A DNA stretch of 64,000 bases. Source: Ruminiclostridium sufflavum DSM 19573. Lineage in GTDB: Bacteria > Bacillota > Clostridia > Acetivibrionales > DSM-1351. The translations under genes were made by a program, and so were the position numbers. Under the pieces are notes generated by a model. That model searched no databases. It was not told where the DNA came from and worked only from the letters and a program-made list of their open reading frames with translations. Location of the stretch: the NCBI RefSeq assembly GCF_003208175.1, contig NZ_QKMR01000001.1:164502-228501 (forward strand). The letters run 5' to 3'. Positions 52,764 through 61,470 of the stretch are shown here, piece by piece (within the stretch, counting starts at the first letter, position 1; the number at the start of each line of letters is the position of its first letter).

Positions 52764-53032
52764 CTCTGTATCTCCATTTTATTTATTACTCTACTATTTT
52801 TGACCATAATCTGGATTTTAATAATCACTTAAAATATTATATCAGAATGGCTGGAATATTTATATCGCATTTTGCCTAAAAAACAGCTTAGTAATATAAT
52901 TTTAATTATTCACTCAACTTTCCCACTCAAATATTGGAGCTGAAAGTTGAGTTATTCATATTATAATTCGTCTAAAAAAAACAGAATATTCTTTGAATTC
53001 AAAGCCGCATAAAAAATAATTAAAAACATAAA
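52764..53032. other. Upstream region of the propeller genes with an ACTCAACTTTC hairpin
   Basis: ACTCAACTTTC (52912-52922) and GAAAGTTGAGT (52942-52952) pair over 11 bp with a 19-base loop. The arms are identical to those of the terminator at 8902-8958, but no T-tract follows here. No further gene or clear promoter is seen. Confidence 0.5.
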
Positions 53033-53076
53033 GGGACAGCCATAAATAATGTTTTAAACACTATCTATGGCTGCCT
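53033..53076 (-). terminator. Terminator of the transporter operon
   Basis: GGGACAGCCATAAATA (53033-53048) pairs with TATCTATGGCTGCC (53062-53075) with one bulge and one mismatch. On the minus strand the stem is followed by CCCTTTATGTTTTTAATTATTTTTT, which is rich in T. It lies 81 bp past the last gene. Confidence 0.7.
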
Positions 53077-53156
53077 CTTATTATTTAAATATTTCAGGAA
53101 AAACTAATACGGAAGCATATATACAGCATATCAAAATCTAACATATACCTTCACCA

Positions 53157-53936
53157 TCAGCCGATTACAGACTTATCCAGTTCCTTCCAATACAGTGCTT
53201 TTCTTTCTACAAACTCTGATAATAAATATAAGGTCAAGCCTATAGCACTTAATAGAATTACTGCATTCAGTATCATCCTTATATCATAGGTTTCACTTCC
53301 CAGTGTAAGCAAATATCCAAGACCTGCCTTTGCACCTATCATCTCACCTATTACAGCTCCTGTCATAGCCTGTGTGAGCGCCAGCTTAACACCTGAAAGC
53401 AGCATCTCTACTGAATACGGAAGCTCAACATGCATAAATATTTGCAATTTTGTAGCTTTAAACACATGCAATAAATTATAAACATTCTCTTCTATGGAGC
53501 GAAGAGCCGATACTTGATTAATCATAATAGGAAAGGATACTACTAAAATAACCAGAGCCACCTTTGATTCTATTCCAAGTCCCATCCACAGAATGAACAG
53601 CGGTGCTAAAGAAATTTTAGGTGCAGTTTGTATTATAATTACAAATGGCATAATTAGCCGCTCAATAAATTTGATTTTTGCCATTATATATCCCATAACC
53701 AATCCAATGGCTATGCCGGCAACCGTTCCTATCAGAATTTCTTTCATAGTTACTATAATATGCTTACCTACGCCTCCGGTGGCAAACAAATCAACCATGC
53801 TCCCTGCCAGCTCCAAAGGCCTTGGAAGCAAATAATTCGGCACCTCAAATATTCTTATATAAAGCTCCCATATAATAATCAGGATAGGAAACAGCAGAAC
53901 CGGCAGTAAAATCCTTCTATACTTTTGATATACCAT
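53157..53936 (-). CDS. ABC transporter permease (SsuC/TauC type), copy 2
   Basis: Second membrane subunit of the nitrate/taurine/thiamine-precursor type importer, 259 aa, about six helices. LLFPILIIIWELYIRIFEVPNYLLPRPLELAGSM at the start and the ATPase-docking loop AIEENVYNLLHVFKATKLQIFMHVELPYSVEMLLSGVKLAL-type segment are typical; QTAPKISLAPLFILWMGLG is the usual middle block. ATG 53936 follows GAGGTG. It is the last gene of the operon, after the binding protein. Two permease genes imply a heterodimeric pore, unusual for this family. Confidence 0.9.
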   Translation of the reverse strand: MVYQKYRRILLPVLLFPILIIIWELYIRIFEVPNYLLPRPLELAGSMVDLFATGGVGKHIIVTMKEILIGTVAGIAIGLVMGYIMAKIKFIERLIMPFVIIIQTAPKISLAPLFILWMGLGIESKVALVILVVSFPIMINQVSALRSIEENVYNLLHVFKATKLQIFMHVELPYSVEMLLSGVKLALTQAMTGAVIGEMIGAKAGLGYLLTLGSETYDIRMILNAVILLSAIGLTLYLLSEFVERKALYWKELDKSVIG

Positions 53937-54009
53937 ATTTCACCTCATATTTTTCAGAAGGAGGAAGCCCGTTTAAGAAGCTCCTCTTTCTGATACTTGT
54001 CAAACAAAA

Positions 54010-55074
54010 TTATTTATAAATCAAGTCTTTTGCATCAAAGGATTCGCTGATTGTTCCGGTTTCTTTTGAGGAATCAATTAATGCCTGCCATTTTTCAATA
54101 TTTGATGCTCCGATTCCGTTCGCTTTTGTATAATCGCTTTGCCATAATGTCGGAATAAATACTTCATTTAATATTTTAATTACTACATCTCTTTTTTCTG
54201 CAAAGGTAGGAGCATAAGTCTTAATAGAGTAATCTACCGCTTCCTCAACATTTCCGTTACCGGCAGCAATATATTCTATACCCTTTGAAAGAGCCTTTCT
54301 AAAGCCTTCGATAACTTCCGGCTTTTCGCTGGTCAACTTATCACTTGATACCAAAACATTTCCGAAGGAAGGCAGGAACTGATCGCATGGTATTTCACTT
54401 ACCTTGTAGCCCGAATTATTAAGCTCTATTGTTCTAAGCTTTGAAAATACAATCGCATCCACCTGACCGGAGGTTAATGCATTTAAAATAGCACCTGTGC
54501 CTATTACCTCAACCTTTACATCTTCTATTGTGAGTCCTGAGTCTTTCAAGGCTGCCTGCAGCTGGAAATAATTCGCACTTCCAAGACTTGTTACCGCAAC
54601 CTTCTTGTTCTTTAAATCAGCCGGTGTCTTAATTCCCGAATCGCTGTTAAATATTATAGCTCCCAAGCCTTCCTGATATGTGGTATGAACTACCTTTACC
54701 GGAATACCCTGAGCTTTTGCCGCAACTACTGCATCTGCATTCGGAAATCCAAATTCAACATTGCCTGCCGCCACATTTTTCACAATATCCGCTGCTGCTG
54801 CATAATAGAATTCTACATTAAGACCTTCATCAGCAAAATACCCTTTTTCCTGTGCAATATACAGCGGGGAATAGTAGGGAACCGCCGAGCCGTCAATTTG
54901 TATTGATACTGTTGTCAAATCTTTGCTTTTCGTATCTTGAGCAGTTGTTTCGCCGGCAGTTGATACAGCTGCTGTAGTGTCTGTCGCTGCATTATTCTGA
55001 GTTCCGCATCCAGCCACCATTGATGCTACAAAAACTGCGGATAACACAAATGATAAAAATCTCGTCTTTTTCAT
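54010..55074 (-). CDS. ABC transporter substrate-binding lipoprotein (NMT1/THI5/SsuA type)
   Basis: Receptor for the importer, 354 aa. Signal peptide with lipobox VAGC, then a Thr/Ala-rich linker. NMT1-like blocks are seen: AVPYYSPLYIAQEKGYFADEGLNVEFYYAAAADIVKNVAAGNVEFGFPNADAVVAAKAQGIPVKVVHT, LKNKKVAVTSLGSANYFQLQAAL, and ALTSGQVDAIVFSKLRTIEL. Family members bind flat aromatic or pyrimidine-like molecules (thiamine precursors, riboflavin, sulfonates, aromatic acids), which suits orotate, uracil or a nucleoside. Start ATG 55074 after GGAG. Confidence 0.92.
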   Translation of the reverse strand: MKKTRFLSFVLSAVFVASMVAGCGTQNNAATDTTAAVSTAGETTAQDTKSKDLTTVSIQIDGSAVPYYSPLYIAQEKGYFADEGLNVEFYYAAAADIVKNVAAGNVEFGFPNADAVVAAKAQGIPVKVVHTTYQEGLGAIIFNSDSGIKTPADLKNKKVAVTSLGSANYFQLQAALKDSGLTIEDVKVEVIGTGAILNALTSGQVDAIVFSKLRTIELNNSGYKVSEIPCDQFLPSFGNVLVSSDKLTSEKPEVIEGFRKALSKGIEYIAAGNGNVEEAVDYSIKTYAPTFAEKRDVVIKILNEVFIPTLWQSDYTKANGIGASNIEKWQALIDSSKETGTISESFDAKDLIYK

Positions 55075-55115
55075 AGTTTTGTCTCCTTTTAATTAATTTA
55101 TATTATAATGTTTCA

Positions 55116-55907
55116 TTATAATTTGTTTAAATATAAATTATTCAGATTGAGTGCTCCCAAAAGAGCTGTTTCACACATCTTCTTCTGGGCCTTTTCATTA
55201 TCAATCAGCCACCTGTCAGTTATTCTGTTGCAATGAACCGTGCATATGCTCCCTGCTAAAACACCATAAATAGATGATAAGGTAAATATCGTTTCCGCTT
55301 CCATTTCAAAATTCAAAATGCCAAGCCGGCTATATTCCTTCAATACCTTTGTTCCGTCATAATTCAATTCAAAGGGTACTTCTCTGCCCTGTCCATGATA
55401 AAAGGAACCTACTGATGCACAAATCCCCATATGATATTTATGCTCATTCTTTTCACAAGCTCTTTTCAAGGAGTCCACCACTTCAAAGGATGCAATCGCA
55501 GGATATTCCTGCGGGGCATAAAATGTCGAAGCTCCTCCCAGCCTCATTGCGCCGGTATTTAAAATCATATCCTCACAGTCTATTTCTTCCTTTATAGTTC
55601 CCGTACCTCCGATACGTATAAGAGCCCTGGCTCCCAGAGAAATAAGCTCCAATACCGCAATTTCTGTAGATGGGGCTCCAATACCGGTAGAACAGACAGA
55701 AATCTTCAAGCCCTTATAATAACCTGTAGCTATGGTAAATTCCCTGTTTGTGCTTAAAACCTTAAAATCATCAAACAAGTCCTCAAACATCTTAATGCGT
55801 CCCGGGTCACCGGGCAATAAAATAATCTCACCTATATCTTCCCTGCCGCACCTTAAATGAGGCACCTTTCCATCATATTTCGGCGCTGCTGCTGATGTAT
55901 AATTCAC
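55116..55907 (-). CDS. Nucleoside phosphorylase, uridine phosphorylase-like
   Basis: Phosphorolysis of a nucleoside to the free base and ribose-1-phosphate. 263 aa, PNP_UDP_1 family. LLPGDPGRIKMFEDLFDD is the phosphate-binding start, SVCSTGIGAPSTEIAVLELISLGARALIRIGGTGTI follows, then GSFYHGQGREVPFELNYDGTKVLKEYSRLGILNFEMEAETIFTLSS, where the FEMEAE ribose-binding motif and GQGRE base-binding loop point to uridine rather than purine. Start GTG 55907, nine bases after AGGAGG. It sits between a permease and the binding protein gene, so it is part of the transporter operon and suggests uridine use. Confidence 0.88.
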   Translation of the reverse strand: MNYTSAAAPKYDGKVPHLRCGREDIGEIILLPGDPGRIKMFEDLFDDFKVLSTNREFTIATGYYKGLKISVCSTGIGAPSTEIAVLELISLGARALIRIGGTGTIKEEIDCEDMILNTGAMRLGGASTFYAPQEYPAIASFEVVDSLKRACEKNEHKYHMGICASVGSFYHGQGREVPFELNYDGTKVLKEYSRLGILNFEMEAETIFTLSSIYGVLAGSICTVHCNRITDRWLIDNEKAQKKMCETALLGALNLNNLYLNKL

Positions 55908-55918
55908 TTAAAGGCCTC

Positions 55919-56704
55919 CTATATCTTCTTTGATTCATGCCAGTACAAGGCTTTATTTTCCAGAATATTAATAATTTCATAAGTAACAATCCCAAGAATA
56001 ATTGTTACGATTATTCCCGCTAAAAGCATCGGGGTGTTATAGGTTGAAGAAGCAAAGGTCAGTATATATCCAAGGCCTTGCTTTCCGGACATCCATTCGG
56101 CAACGATGGCTCCTATTACAGCCTGTACAATTGCAACCTTGAAGCTGGAAAACAGTGACGGTAATGAGTACAGCAATTCAATCTTGGAAAAAACCTGCCA
56201 TTTAGAAGCCTTTAATACCTTCATAAGGTTCCTGACATCCTTGGGGATTGAATCCATACCAAGCATGGTACCTGACAAAACAGGGAAAAGCACCATGGAA
56301 ATAATCAATATAATCTTGGAAACAAGTCCGATACCGAACCAGACAACAAACAGAGGAACCAACGCTATTTTCGGAGCAGTTTGTGCAAATATCAAATAAG
56401 GCATTAAAGCTGTTTTCAAGAAATCCACCTTCATAAAAATATATCCCAGCACAACACCAAGAAAAGCTCCTGCCAAAAAGCCTAAAATAACTTCAAATGT
56501 GGTAGTCCCCAAGTGCGCCCAGATGGTTCCGCCCGAAAACAAGTCCAAAAGGCCTTTCCCTACCTTGCCCGGACTGGGCAGAACATAGGCAGGAACATCC
56601 TTTATAGCTACATATAAATACCAGATTACAGTAAATATTCCGACGGATAATACATATTCAGAAACTCCTCTGAGGGTTTTAGTCATCTTACCGCTCTTTC
56701 TCAT
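55919..56704 (-). CDS. ABC transporter permease (SsuC/TauC type), copy 1
   Basis: First permease of the importer, 261 aa, about six helices, with VLSVGIFTVIWYLYVAIKDVPAYVLPSPGKVGKGLLDLF, QTAPKIALVPLFVVWFGIGLVSKI, and the docking loop SIPKDVRNLMKVLKASKWQVFSKIELLYSLPSLFSSFKVA. Its ATG 56704 overlaps the end of the ATPase gene by four bases. It differs clearly from copy 2 (they align across the whole length), so the pore is probably a heterodimer. Confidence 0.91.
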   Translation of the reverse strand: MRKSGKMTKTLRGVSEYVLSVGIFTVIWYLYVAIKDVPAYVLPSPGKVGKGLLDLFSGGTIWAHLGTTTFEVILGFLAGAFLGVVLGYIFMKVDFLKTALMPYLIFAQTAPKIALVPLFVVWFGIGLVSKIILIISMVLFPVLSGTMLGMDSIPKDVRNLMKVLKASKWQVFSKIELLYSLPSLFSSFKVAIVQAVIGAIVAEWMSGKQGLGYILTFASSTYNTPMLLAGIIVTIILGIVTYEIINILENKALYWHESKKI

Positions 56705-57447
56705 CCAATAATCCCCCTTAAATACTTGTTGTATTCACTGAATTTAGGATCATTTCTTGTAACCTCTCCGCGAGGACGAGGCAGATCGATACTAACAATC
56801 TCCTTAATTCTTCCGGGTCTCGGTGACATTACTACAACTCTGTCAGATAAAAAAACAGCCTCTTCAATACTATGGGTAACAAAAATAATTGTTTTCTTTG
56901 TTTTTTGCCAAATTTTTAACAATTCCTCATTTAAATGATCCCTTGTCAATGCATCCAAAGCACCAAAAGGCTCATCCATTAACAGCAGCGGCGCATCATA
57001 GGAAAGGGCTCTTACGATAGAAACTCTCTGCTTCATTCCTCCTGACAGCTCCCTTGGAAGAGCGGTTTTGAACTCTGTCAGGCCTGCCAGCTCCAGCAGC
57101 TCATCCAGCTTCTCCTCGTTTTCTTTTGTTTGCTTCTTCTGGATTACAAGCGGAAATTCTGCATTTTCTCTGACATTTTTCCATGGCAGCAGGACAGAAT
57201 CCTGAAAAACAAAGCCCAGCTGCTGATTAACACCATCCTTATATAAAATTTCTCCGCTGGTAGCCTTGTCCAGATTGCCAATAATTTTTAACAAGGTTGA
57301 TTTGCCACATCCGGACGGACCTATTATGGAAATAAATTCACTCTGCCCTATTTCCAAATTTACATCTTTTAAAGCCACAGTATCATCTTTTAACAAATTG
57401 TTATAAACCTTATTTAAATCCTTTAAAACCACACTATAATCGCTCAT
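56701..57447 (-). CDS. ABC transporter ATPase (SsuB/TauB/ThiZ type)
   Basis: ATPase of the importer, 248 aa from ATG 57447 (MSDYSVVLKDL), with AGGGGG seven bases before it. Walker A GPSGCGKSTLLKI, Q-loop LGFVFQDSVLLPWKNV, signature LSGGMKQRVSIVRAL, Walker B LLLMDEPFGALD and switch His in FVTHSIEEA are intact. It follows the IclR gene by 29 bp, starting the transporter part of the operon. Confidence 0.93.
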   Translation of the reverse strand: MSDYSVVLKDLNKVYNNLLKDDTVALKDVNLEIGQSEFISIIGPSGCGKSTLLKIIGNLDKATSGEILYKDGVNQQLGFVFQDSVLLPWKNVRENAEFPLVIQKKQTKENEEKLDELLELAGLTEFKTALPRELSGGMKQRVSIVRALSYDAPLLLMDEPFGALDALTRDHLNEELLKIWQKTKKTIIFVTHSIEEAVFLSDRVVVMSPRPGRIKEIVSIDLPRPRGEVTRNDPKFSEYNKYLRGIIG

Positions 57448-57476
57448 GATCGTCCCCCTTGAATAATGCATTCTTC

Positions 57477-58211
57477 TCAGCCAATGAGTCTTGAGATTTC
57501 TGAAGCACTGCTTTTTAATTCTGAAATGGTTTTTTCCGTAATATAATGCTCTCTTTTTAATGCCGCAAATGAAATTGTTGCGACTACATTATTATTCATG
57601 TCAAATATCGGACATGCTATTCCTTGAATCCCGAGCTGCAGCTCTTCGTCACATATCGCATATCCGTCTTTCTTAATTTCATCCAGCTCTCTGTATAATT
57701 CCTCCAAGCTGGTTTTCGTATAGGGTGTAGCCGCTTCCATCGATGTCTTGCTTAATTCCTGCTCTGCGGCTTTTCTATCCATAAAGGCACTGAACACTTT
57801 GCCGGCAGAAGTCACATGCAATGGCATTTCATATCCTATCTTAACCATGTACATTGAGGTATCTTTATTTTCTATATAATCAATACAAATAATATGGCTA
57901 TTTTCCATAACACACAAAACGATTGTTTTATCCAGCTTCTTAGCCAGCTTCTTCATAACCGATTTAGCGCTGGAAACTAAACTGCTGTTTTTTGTTATTT
58001 GTGAGCATAACGTAAATAATTTATAACTGACTTTATATTTTTTAGTGTCTCCATCCTGTATAATAAAATGATTTTCTTTTAAGCCGGTTAAAATTCTATG
58101 AGTAGAACTCGCCGGAATGCCCAGCATTGTAGACAGCTCCGAAACAGACAGTCCGGTTGGCTCATTGCTCAAAAAGGTCAAGGCTTTCAAAGTACGGTCA
58201 ATTATCTGCAT
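57477..58211 (-). CDS. IclR-family transcriptional regulator
   Basis: A 244-aa regulator from ATG 58211 (MQIIDRTLKAL), eight bases after GGGAGA. Winged HTH at about 5-65: ALTFLSNEPTGLSVSELSTMLGIPASSTHRILTGLKENHFI. The C-terminal effector domain has LCVMENSHIICIDYIENKDTSMYMVKIGYEMPLHVTSAGKVFSAF and YAICDEELQLGIQGIACPIFD. Ligands in the family are small organic acids and aromatic metabolites, in line with orotate or a pathway intermediate. It leads the transporter operon behind its own promoter and palindrome. Confidence 0.94.
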   Translation of the reverse strand: MQIIDRTLKALTFLSNEPTGLSVSELSTMLGIPASSTHRILTGLKENHFIIQDGDTKKYKVSYKLFTLCSQITKNSSLVSSAKSVMKKLAKKLDKTIVLCVMENSHIICIDYIENKDTSMYMVKIGYEMPLHVTSAGKVFSAFMDRKAAEQELSKTSMEAATPYTKTSLEELYRELDEIKKDGYAICDEELQLGIQGIACPIFDMNNNVVATISFAALKREHYITEKTISELKSSASEISRLIG

Positions 58212-58227
58212 AATATTATTTCTCCCG

Positions 58228-58242
58228 TTCCGATACACGGAA
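58228..58242. promoter_or_regulatory. Candidate IclR operator
   Basis: TTCCG-ATACA-CGGAA is a 5-5-5 palindrome between the iclR promoter and start codon, about 17-31 bp before the ATG. IclR proteins bind palindromes of 12-15 bp; a site downstream of the start point fits self-repression. Confidence 0.55.
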
Positions 58243-58268
58243 TGATATTTCACTTTTGTGATAAAAAA

Positions 58269-58297
58269 AATATAGCACTTAGAAAGCCATTTGTCAA
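58269..58297 (-). promoter_or_regulatory. Sigma-A promoter of iclR-transporter operon
   Basis: On the minus strand TTGACA (58297-58292), a 17-base spacer and TATATT (58274-58269), a near-perfect vegetative promoter about 60 bp before the start codon. Confidence 0.85.
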
Positions 58298-58368
58298 TAA
58301 TTGCGTTATTCTGTCATTTTTAATCTTTTTATGACTTTATATTAGCATAGTTACGCTTATTTGTCCCT

Positions 58369-58412
58369 GTTCTGTAAAACAAAAATAGCCCGGGATTTTT
58401 GTTTTACAGAAC
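58369..58412. terminator. 17-bp perfect inverted repeat after aspA
   Basis: GTTCTGTAAAACAAAAA (58369-58385) and its exact complement (58396-58412) flank a 10-base GC-rich loop. It begins 24 bp after the aspA stop on the minus strand, so it probably ends the catabolic run; the A/T-rich stem base and lack of a T-tract beyond it leave a regulatory role open. Confidence 0.55.
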
Positions 58413-58435
58413 AAAGCCACTCTGTCTCTTAGTGC

Positions 58436-59857
58436 CTAGCCTACCGCTGCTTTACCTGTTATCCCCGGCTTTGTCATTGCTTCTGTATTCAATATTATGT
58501 CCAGCTGCTCTTCACTCAAAAGGCCTTCCTCAATAATCAAGGTGCGGATTGGTTTCCCTGTGTTCAAGGCTGTTTTTGCAATTTCTGCGGCTTTCATATA
58601 TCCAACGTGCGGGCAAATTGCGGTAATAATTCCCACACTGTTTTCAACCAAAAACTTACAACGCTCCCTGTTTGCTGTAATTCCTTCAATGCAGTTATCT
58701 ACCAGAGTTTCAACGGCATAGGTGATTGTCTCTACAGACTGAAGCAGCTTGTAAAAAATTATAGGCTCAAAGGCATTCAGCTCTAATTGTCCTGCTTCTG
58801 CTGCCATGGTAATGGTTAAATCATTTCCTATTACATTAAAGGCAACCTGATTCACCACCTCAGGAATTACAGGGTTTATCTTTCCCGGCATAATTGATGA
58901 GCCGTTCTGCTTAGGGGGAAGATTGATTTCTCCCAGCCCTGTTCTGGGCCCTGAAGACATAAGCCTTAAATCATTAGCCATTTTTGACAGATTTACGCTG
59001 CAGCTTTTAATGATACCTGAAACAACCACATACCCATCCAGATTCTGTGTTGCGTCTACCAAGTCAAAAGCCTGCATCAGATTAAGGCCGGAAATTTTAG
59101 CCAGATTCTGAACTATCCTCTGTATATACTGTTCATCTGCATTTATCCCTGTTCCGATAGCAGTACCTCCCAGGTTTACATACCTCATTTCATCCTTAGC
59201 TCTTTGCATACGGGATATGTCTCTTTCAACCGCGGCACTATATGCTTTAAATTCCTGTCCAAGACGAATCGGAACAGCATCCTGCAGCTGTGTTCTTCCC
59301 ATCTTAATCACATCATCAAATTCGGCAGATTTTTTTATCAAGGCCTCATATAGACGCTTTAATTGTATTTCCAGCTTTTTCAGCAATTTATATACCGTCA
59401 TTCTTCCGCATGTAGGGAAAACATCATTTGTGGATTGTCCGCAGTTTACATGGTCATTAGGATTTACAAGGGAATAGTCTCCCTTTTCCCCTCCTAAAAG
59501 CTCGATAGCCCTGTTGGCAACTACTTCATTGGCATTCATATTAATAGAGGTTCCTGCTCCGCCCTGTATTTGATCAACAATAAACTGCTCTCTGAATTTC
59601 CCTGAAATAACTTCATCACAAGCCTTTACAATAGCCTCTGCAATTTTTTTATCTATTAATCCCAATTCGCAGTTTGTAATAGCTGATGTCTTCTTTATTT
59701 CTACTATGCTTACAATCATCTCCGAATGCATGGCAGTTCCTGAAATCGGGAAGTTTTCAGAAGCACGCAGAGACTGTACGCCATAATAAGCATCCTCCGG
59801 CACCCGTTTCTCTCCTATTGAATCCTTCTCTATACGATAGTTTATTTGTTCCCGCAT
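58436..59857 (-). CDS. aspA: Aspartate ammonia-lyase (aspartase)
   Basis: Deaminates L-aspartate to fumarate and ammonia. 473 aa, full length. Seen: RVPEDAYYGVQSLRASENFPISG (N-terminal aspartase block), the substrate loop GSSIMPGKINPVIPEVVNQVAF with the catalytic Ser, DVFPTCGR-type TSTNDVFPT segment, and GTAIGTGINADEQYI. The motif order is that of aspartase rather than fumarase. ATG 59857 lies two bases from the pyrD stop. In this setting it ends the route from orotate: aspartate released by the N-carbamoyl hydrolase becomes fumarate plus ammonia, and fumarate can serve as electron sink. Confidence 0.93.
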   Translation of the reverse strand: MREQINYRIEKDSIGEKRVPEDAYYGVQSLRASENFPISGTAMHSEMIVSIVEIKKTSAITNCELGLIDKKIAEAIVKACDEVISGKFREQFIVDQIQGGAGTSINMNANEVVANRAIELLGGEKGDYSLVNPNDHVNCGQSTNDVFPTCGRMTVYKLLKKLEIQLKRLYEALIKKSAEFDDVIKMGRTQLQDAVPIRLGQEFKAYSAAVERDISRMQRAKDEMRYVNLGGTAIGTGINADEQYIQRIVQNLAKISGLNLMQAFDLVDATQNLDGYVVVSGIIKSCSVNLSKMANDLRLMSSGPRTGLGEINLPPKQNGSSIMPGKINPVIPEVVNQVAFNVIGNDLTITMAAEAGQLELNAFEPIIFYKLLQSVETITYAVETLVDNCIEGITANRERCKFLVENSVGIITAICPHVGYMKAAEIAKTALNTGKPIRTLIIEEGLLSEEQLDIILNTEAMTKPGITGKAAVG

Positions 59858-59858
59858 A

Positions 59859-60761
59859 CTATATAATCCCTCTAATCTCTTTTAAGTCATATATTTTATT
59901 GCTTTCCATATAATTCCGTATACCTTCTGCAATAGCCAGCCCCATATCAGGCTTTATAAAAGAAGCTGTTCCGACCTGAATAACAGTTGCTCCCGCCATA
60001 ATAAATTCTATTGCATCCATCCAGCTTGCTATTCCTCCCATGCCCATAATCGGTATCCGGACCCTTTTAGCCACCTGATTTACCATTCGTAGGGCAACCG
60101 GCTTAATTGCGGGACCGGACAAGCCTGCATATACATTATTAAATACCGGTTTTTTCTTCTTTATATCAATTGCCAGTGCCAAAAAGGTATTTACCATTGA
60201 AATTCCATCAGCTCCTTCTGCTTCGCACATTTCAGCTAAAGAAACAATATCCTCCGCATTTGGTGACAGCTTAATTGTCAGCCTGTGCTTGCAAAGCTTC
60301 CGGACTTCACGTACTATTTCCCTTGCCACTTCCGTCTTTATGCCGAAATTCATTCCTCCTGATTTTACATTGGGACATGAAATATTTAATTCTATAAAAT
60401 CAACAAGAAACTGATTTAAATATTCAACAGCTTCCAAATAATCCTCACAGCAATGTCCTCCGACATTCACAATATTTACAAGGTTAAGGCTGTTTATCCA
60501 TTCCAGATCCTGCTCTGCAAAGCTGTGGACACCCGGATTCTCCATTCCCACACTATTCATTATCCCGCTTGGTGTCTCCCATATCCTGATTCCTTCATTT
60601 CCGTCTCTTGCACACAGTGTAAGACCCTTTGAGGAAATTCCCCCTAATTTTTCTATATCAAATATCCCGCCGAATTCTCTTCCAAAGCCGCAGGTTCCTG
60701 ATGCAAGAACAACAGGATTCTTAAAAGCAACACCGGCAAAATCCACCTTCGTATTACTCAA
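59859..60761 (-). CDS. pyrD: Dihydroorotate dehydrogenase class 1B, catalytic subunit
   Basis: FMN-TIM-barrel enzyme of 300 aa that interconverts dihydroorotate and orotate. The start is a TTG at 60761, inside the end of pyrK (ATTGAGTAA) with AGGAGG nine bases before it; no ATG lies nearby, and the longer frame runs through pyrK. Class 1B features: active-site Cys in [64 protein letters not shown]. Class 1B works with PyrK and NAD(H), and the enzyme from the orotate fermenter C. oroticum is of this NAD-linked kind. It can therefore run in the reducing direction. Confidence 0.94.
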   Translation of the reverse strand: MSNTKVDFAGVAFKNPVVLASGTCGFGREFGGIFDIEKLGGISSKGLTLCARDGNEGIRIWETPSGIMNSVGMENPGVHSFAEQDLEWINSLNLVNIVNVGGHCCEDYLEAVEYLNQFLVDFIELNISCPNVKSGGMNFGIKTEVAREIVREVRKLCKHRLTIKLSPNAEDIVSLAEMCEAEGADGISMVNTFLALAIDIKKKKPVFNNVYAGLSGPAIKPVALRMVNQVAKRVRIPIMGMGGIASWMDAIEFIMAGATVIQVGTASFIKPDMGLAIAEGIRNYMESNKIYDLKEIRGII

Positions 60762-61461
60762 TACCAAACACCTCCTCTCCGGGAAACACAGGGCCGTCCT
60801 TACAGACCTTTTTATTTCCGCCCGAGGTTTTACAGGTGCAAACCAAACATGCTCCCACACCGCAAGCCAATCTGTTTTCCATTGAAACATAAATCCCTGC
60901 CCTTGTATCCTTACATTTTTGGTACAGCAGCCGCATCATAATCATAGGACCGCAGGTCAGCACATAGTCATACCGGTTTGGATCAATATCCTCTATAATA
61001 TAGCCTCCTACATTTATATGCACCTCATCGGCAACCTCCTTATATTCCTTCTCTAAAAGTGCCGTATCACTAAAGCCCAGATAAACATCCACTACACTTC
61101 CCGGATTGTATTCCTTTAATGTTTTTGCCGTCAGATAAAAAGGTGCTATTCCTACTCCTCCGCCTACCAATGCAATTCTTCCTTCAATTTTAGGAAAGGT
61201 ATTGCCGTGAGGGCCTTCCAGAGTAATTTCGTCACCCTCCTTCAGCTTTGTAAATCTCTCTGTTCCTTCTCCTATTGCTTTGTACAAAAAAACAACACTT
61301 TCCTCATCCCTGTCAAATATGCTTATTGGCCTTGACAGCACAGGAAACTTGTCCCATGCTCTCAGCATATAGAACTGGCCCATTTCAGCATTATTTTTTT
61401 CTTCTGCCTTCATCAGGAAGAAATCTTTGGATAGCTGCCTATTCCATATAATTTTCCCCAT
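60754..61461 (-). CDS. pyrK: Dihydroorotate dehydrogenase electron-transfer subunit PyrK
   Basis: Iron-sulfur flavoprotein of 235 aa that links PyrD to NAD(H). FAD-binding [22 protein letters not shown]-binding [20 protein letters not shown], and the 2Fe-2S motif [11 protein letters not shown] with the last Cys in KVCKDGPVF are complete. ATG 61461 follows GGAGG. It ends inside the pyrD start, so the two are translationally coupled. Confidence 0.95.
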   Translation of the reverse strand: MGKIIWNRQLSKDFFLMKAEEKNNAEMGQFYMLRAWDKFPVLSRPISIFDRDEESVVFLYKAIGEGTERFTKLKEGDEITLEGPHGNTFPKIEGRIALVGGGVGIAPFYLTAKTLKEYNPGSVVDVYLGFSDTALLEKEYKEVADEVHINVGGYIIEDIDPNRYDYVLTCGPMIMMRLLYQKCKDTRAGIYVSMENRLACGVGACLVCTCKTSGGNKKVCKDGPVFPGEEVFGIE

Positions 61462-61470
61462 ATATACCTC

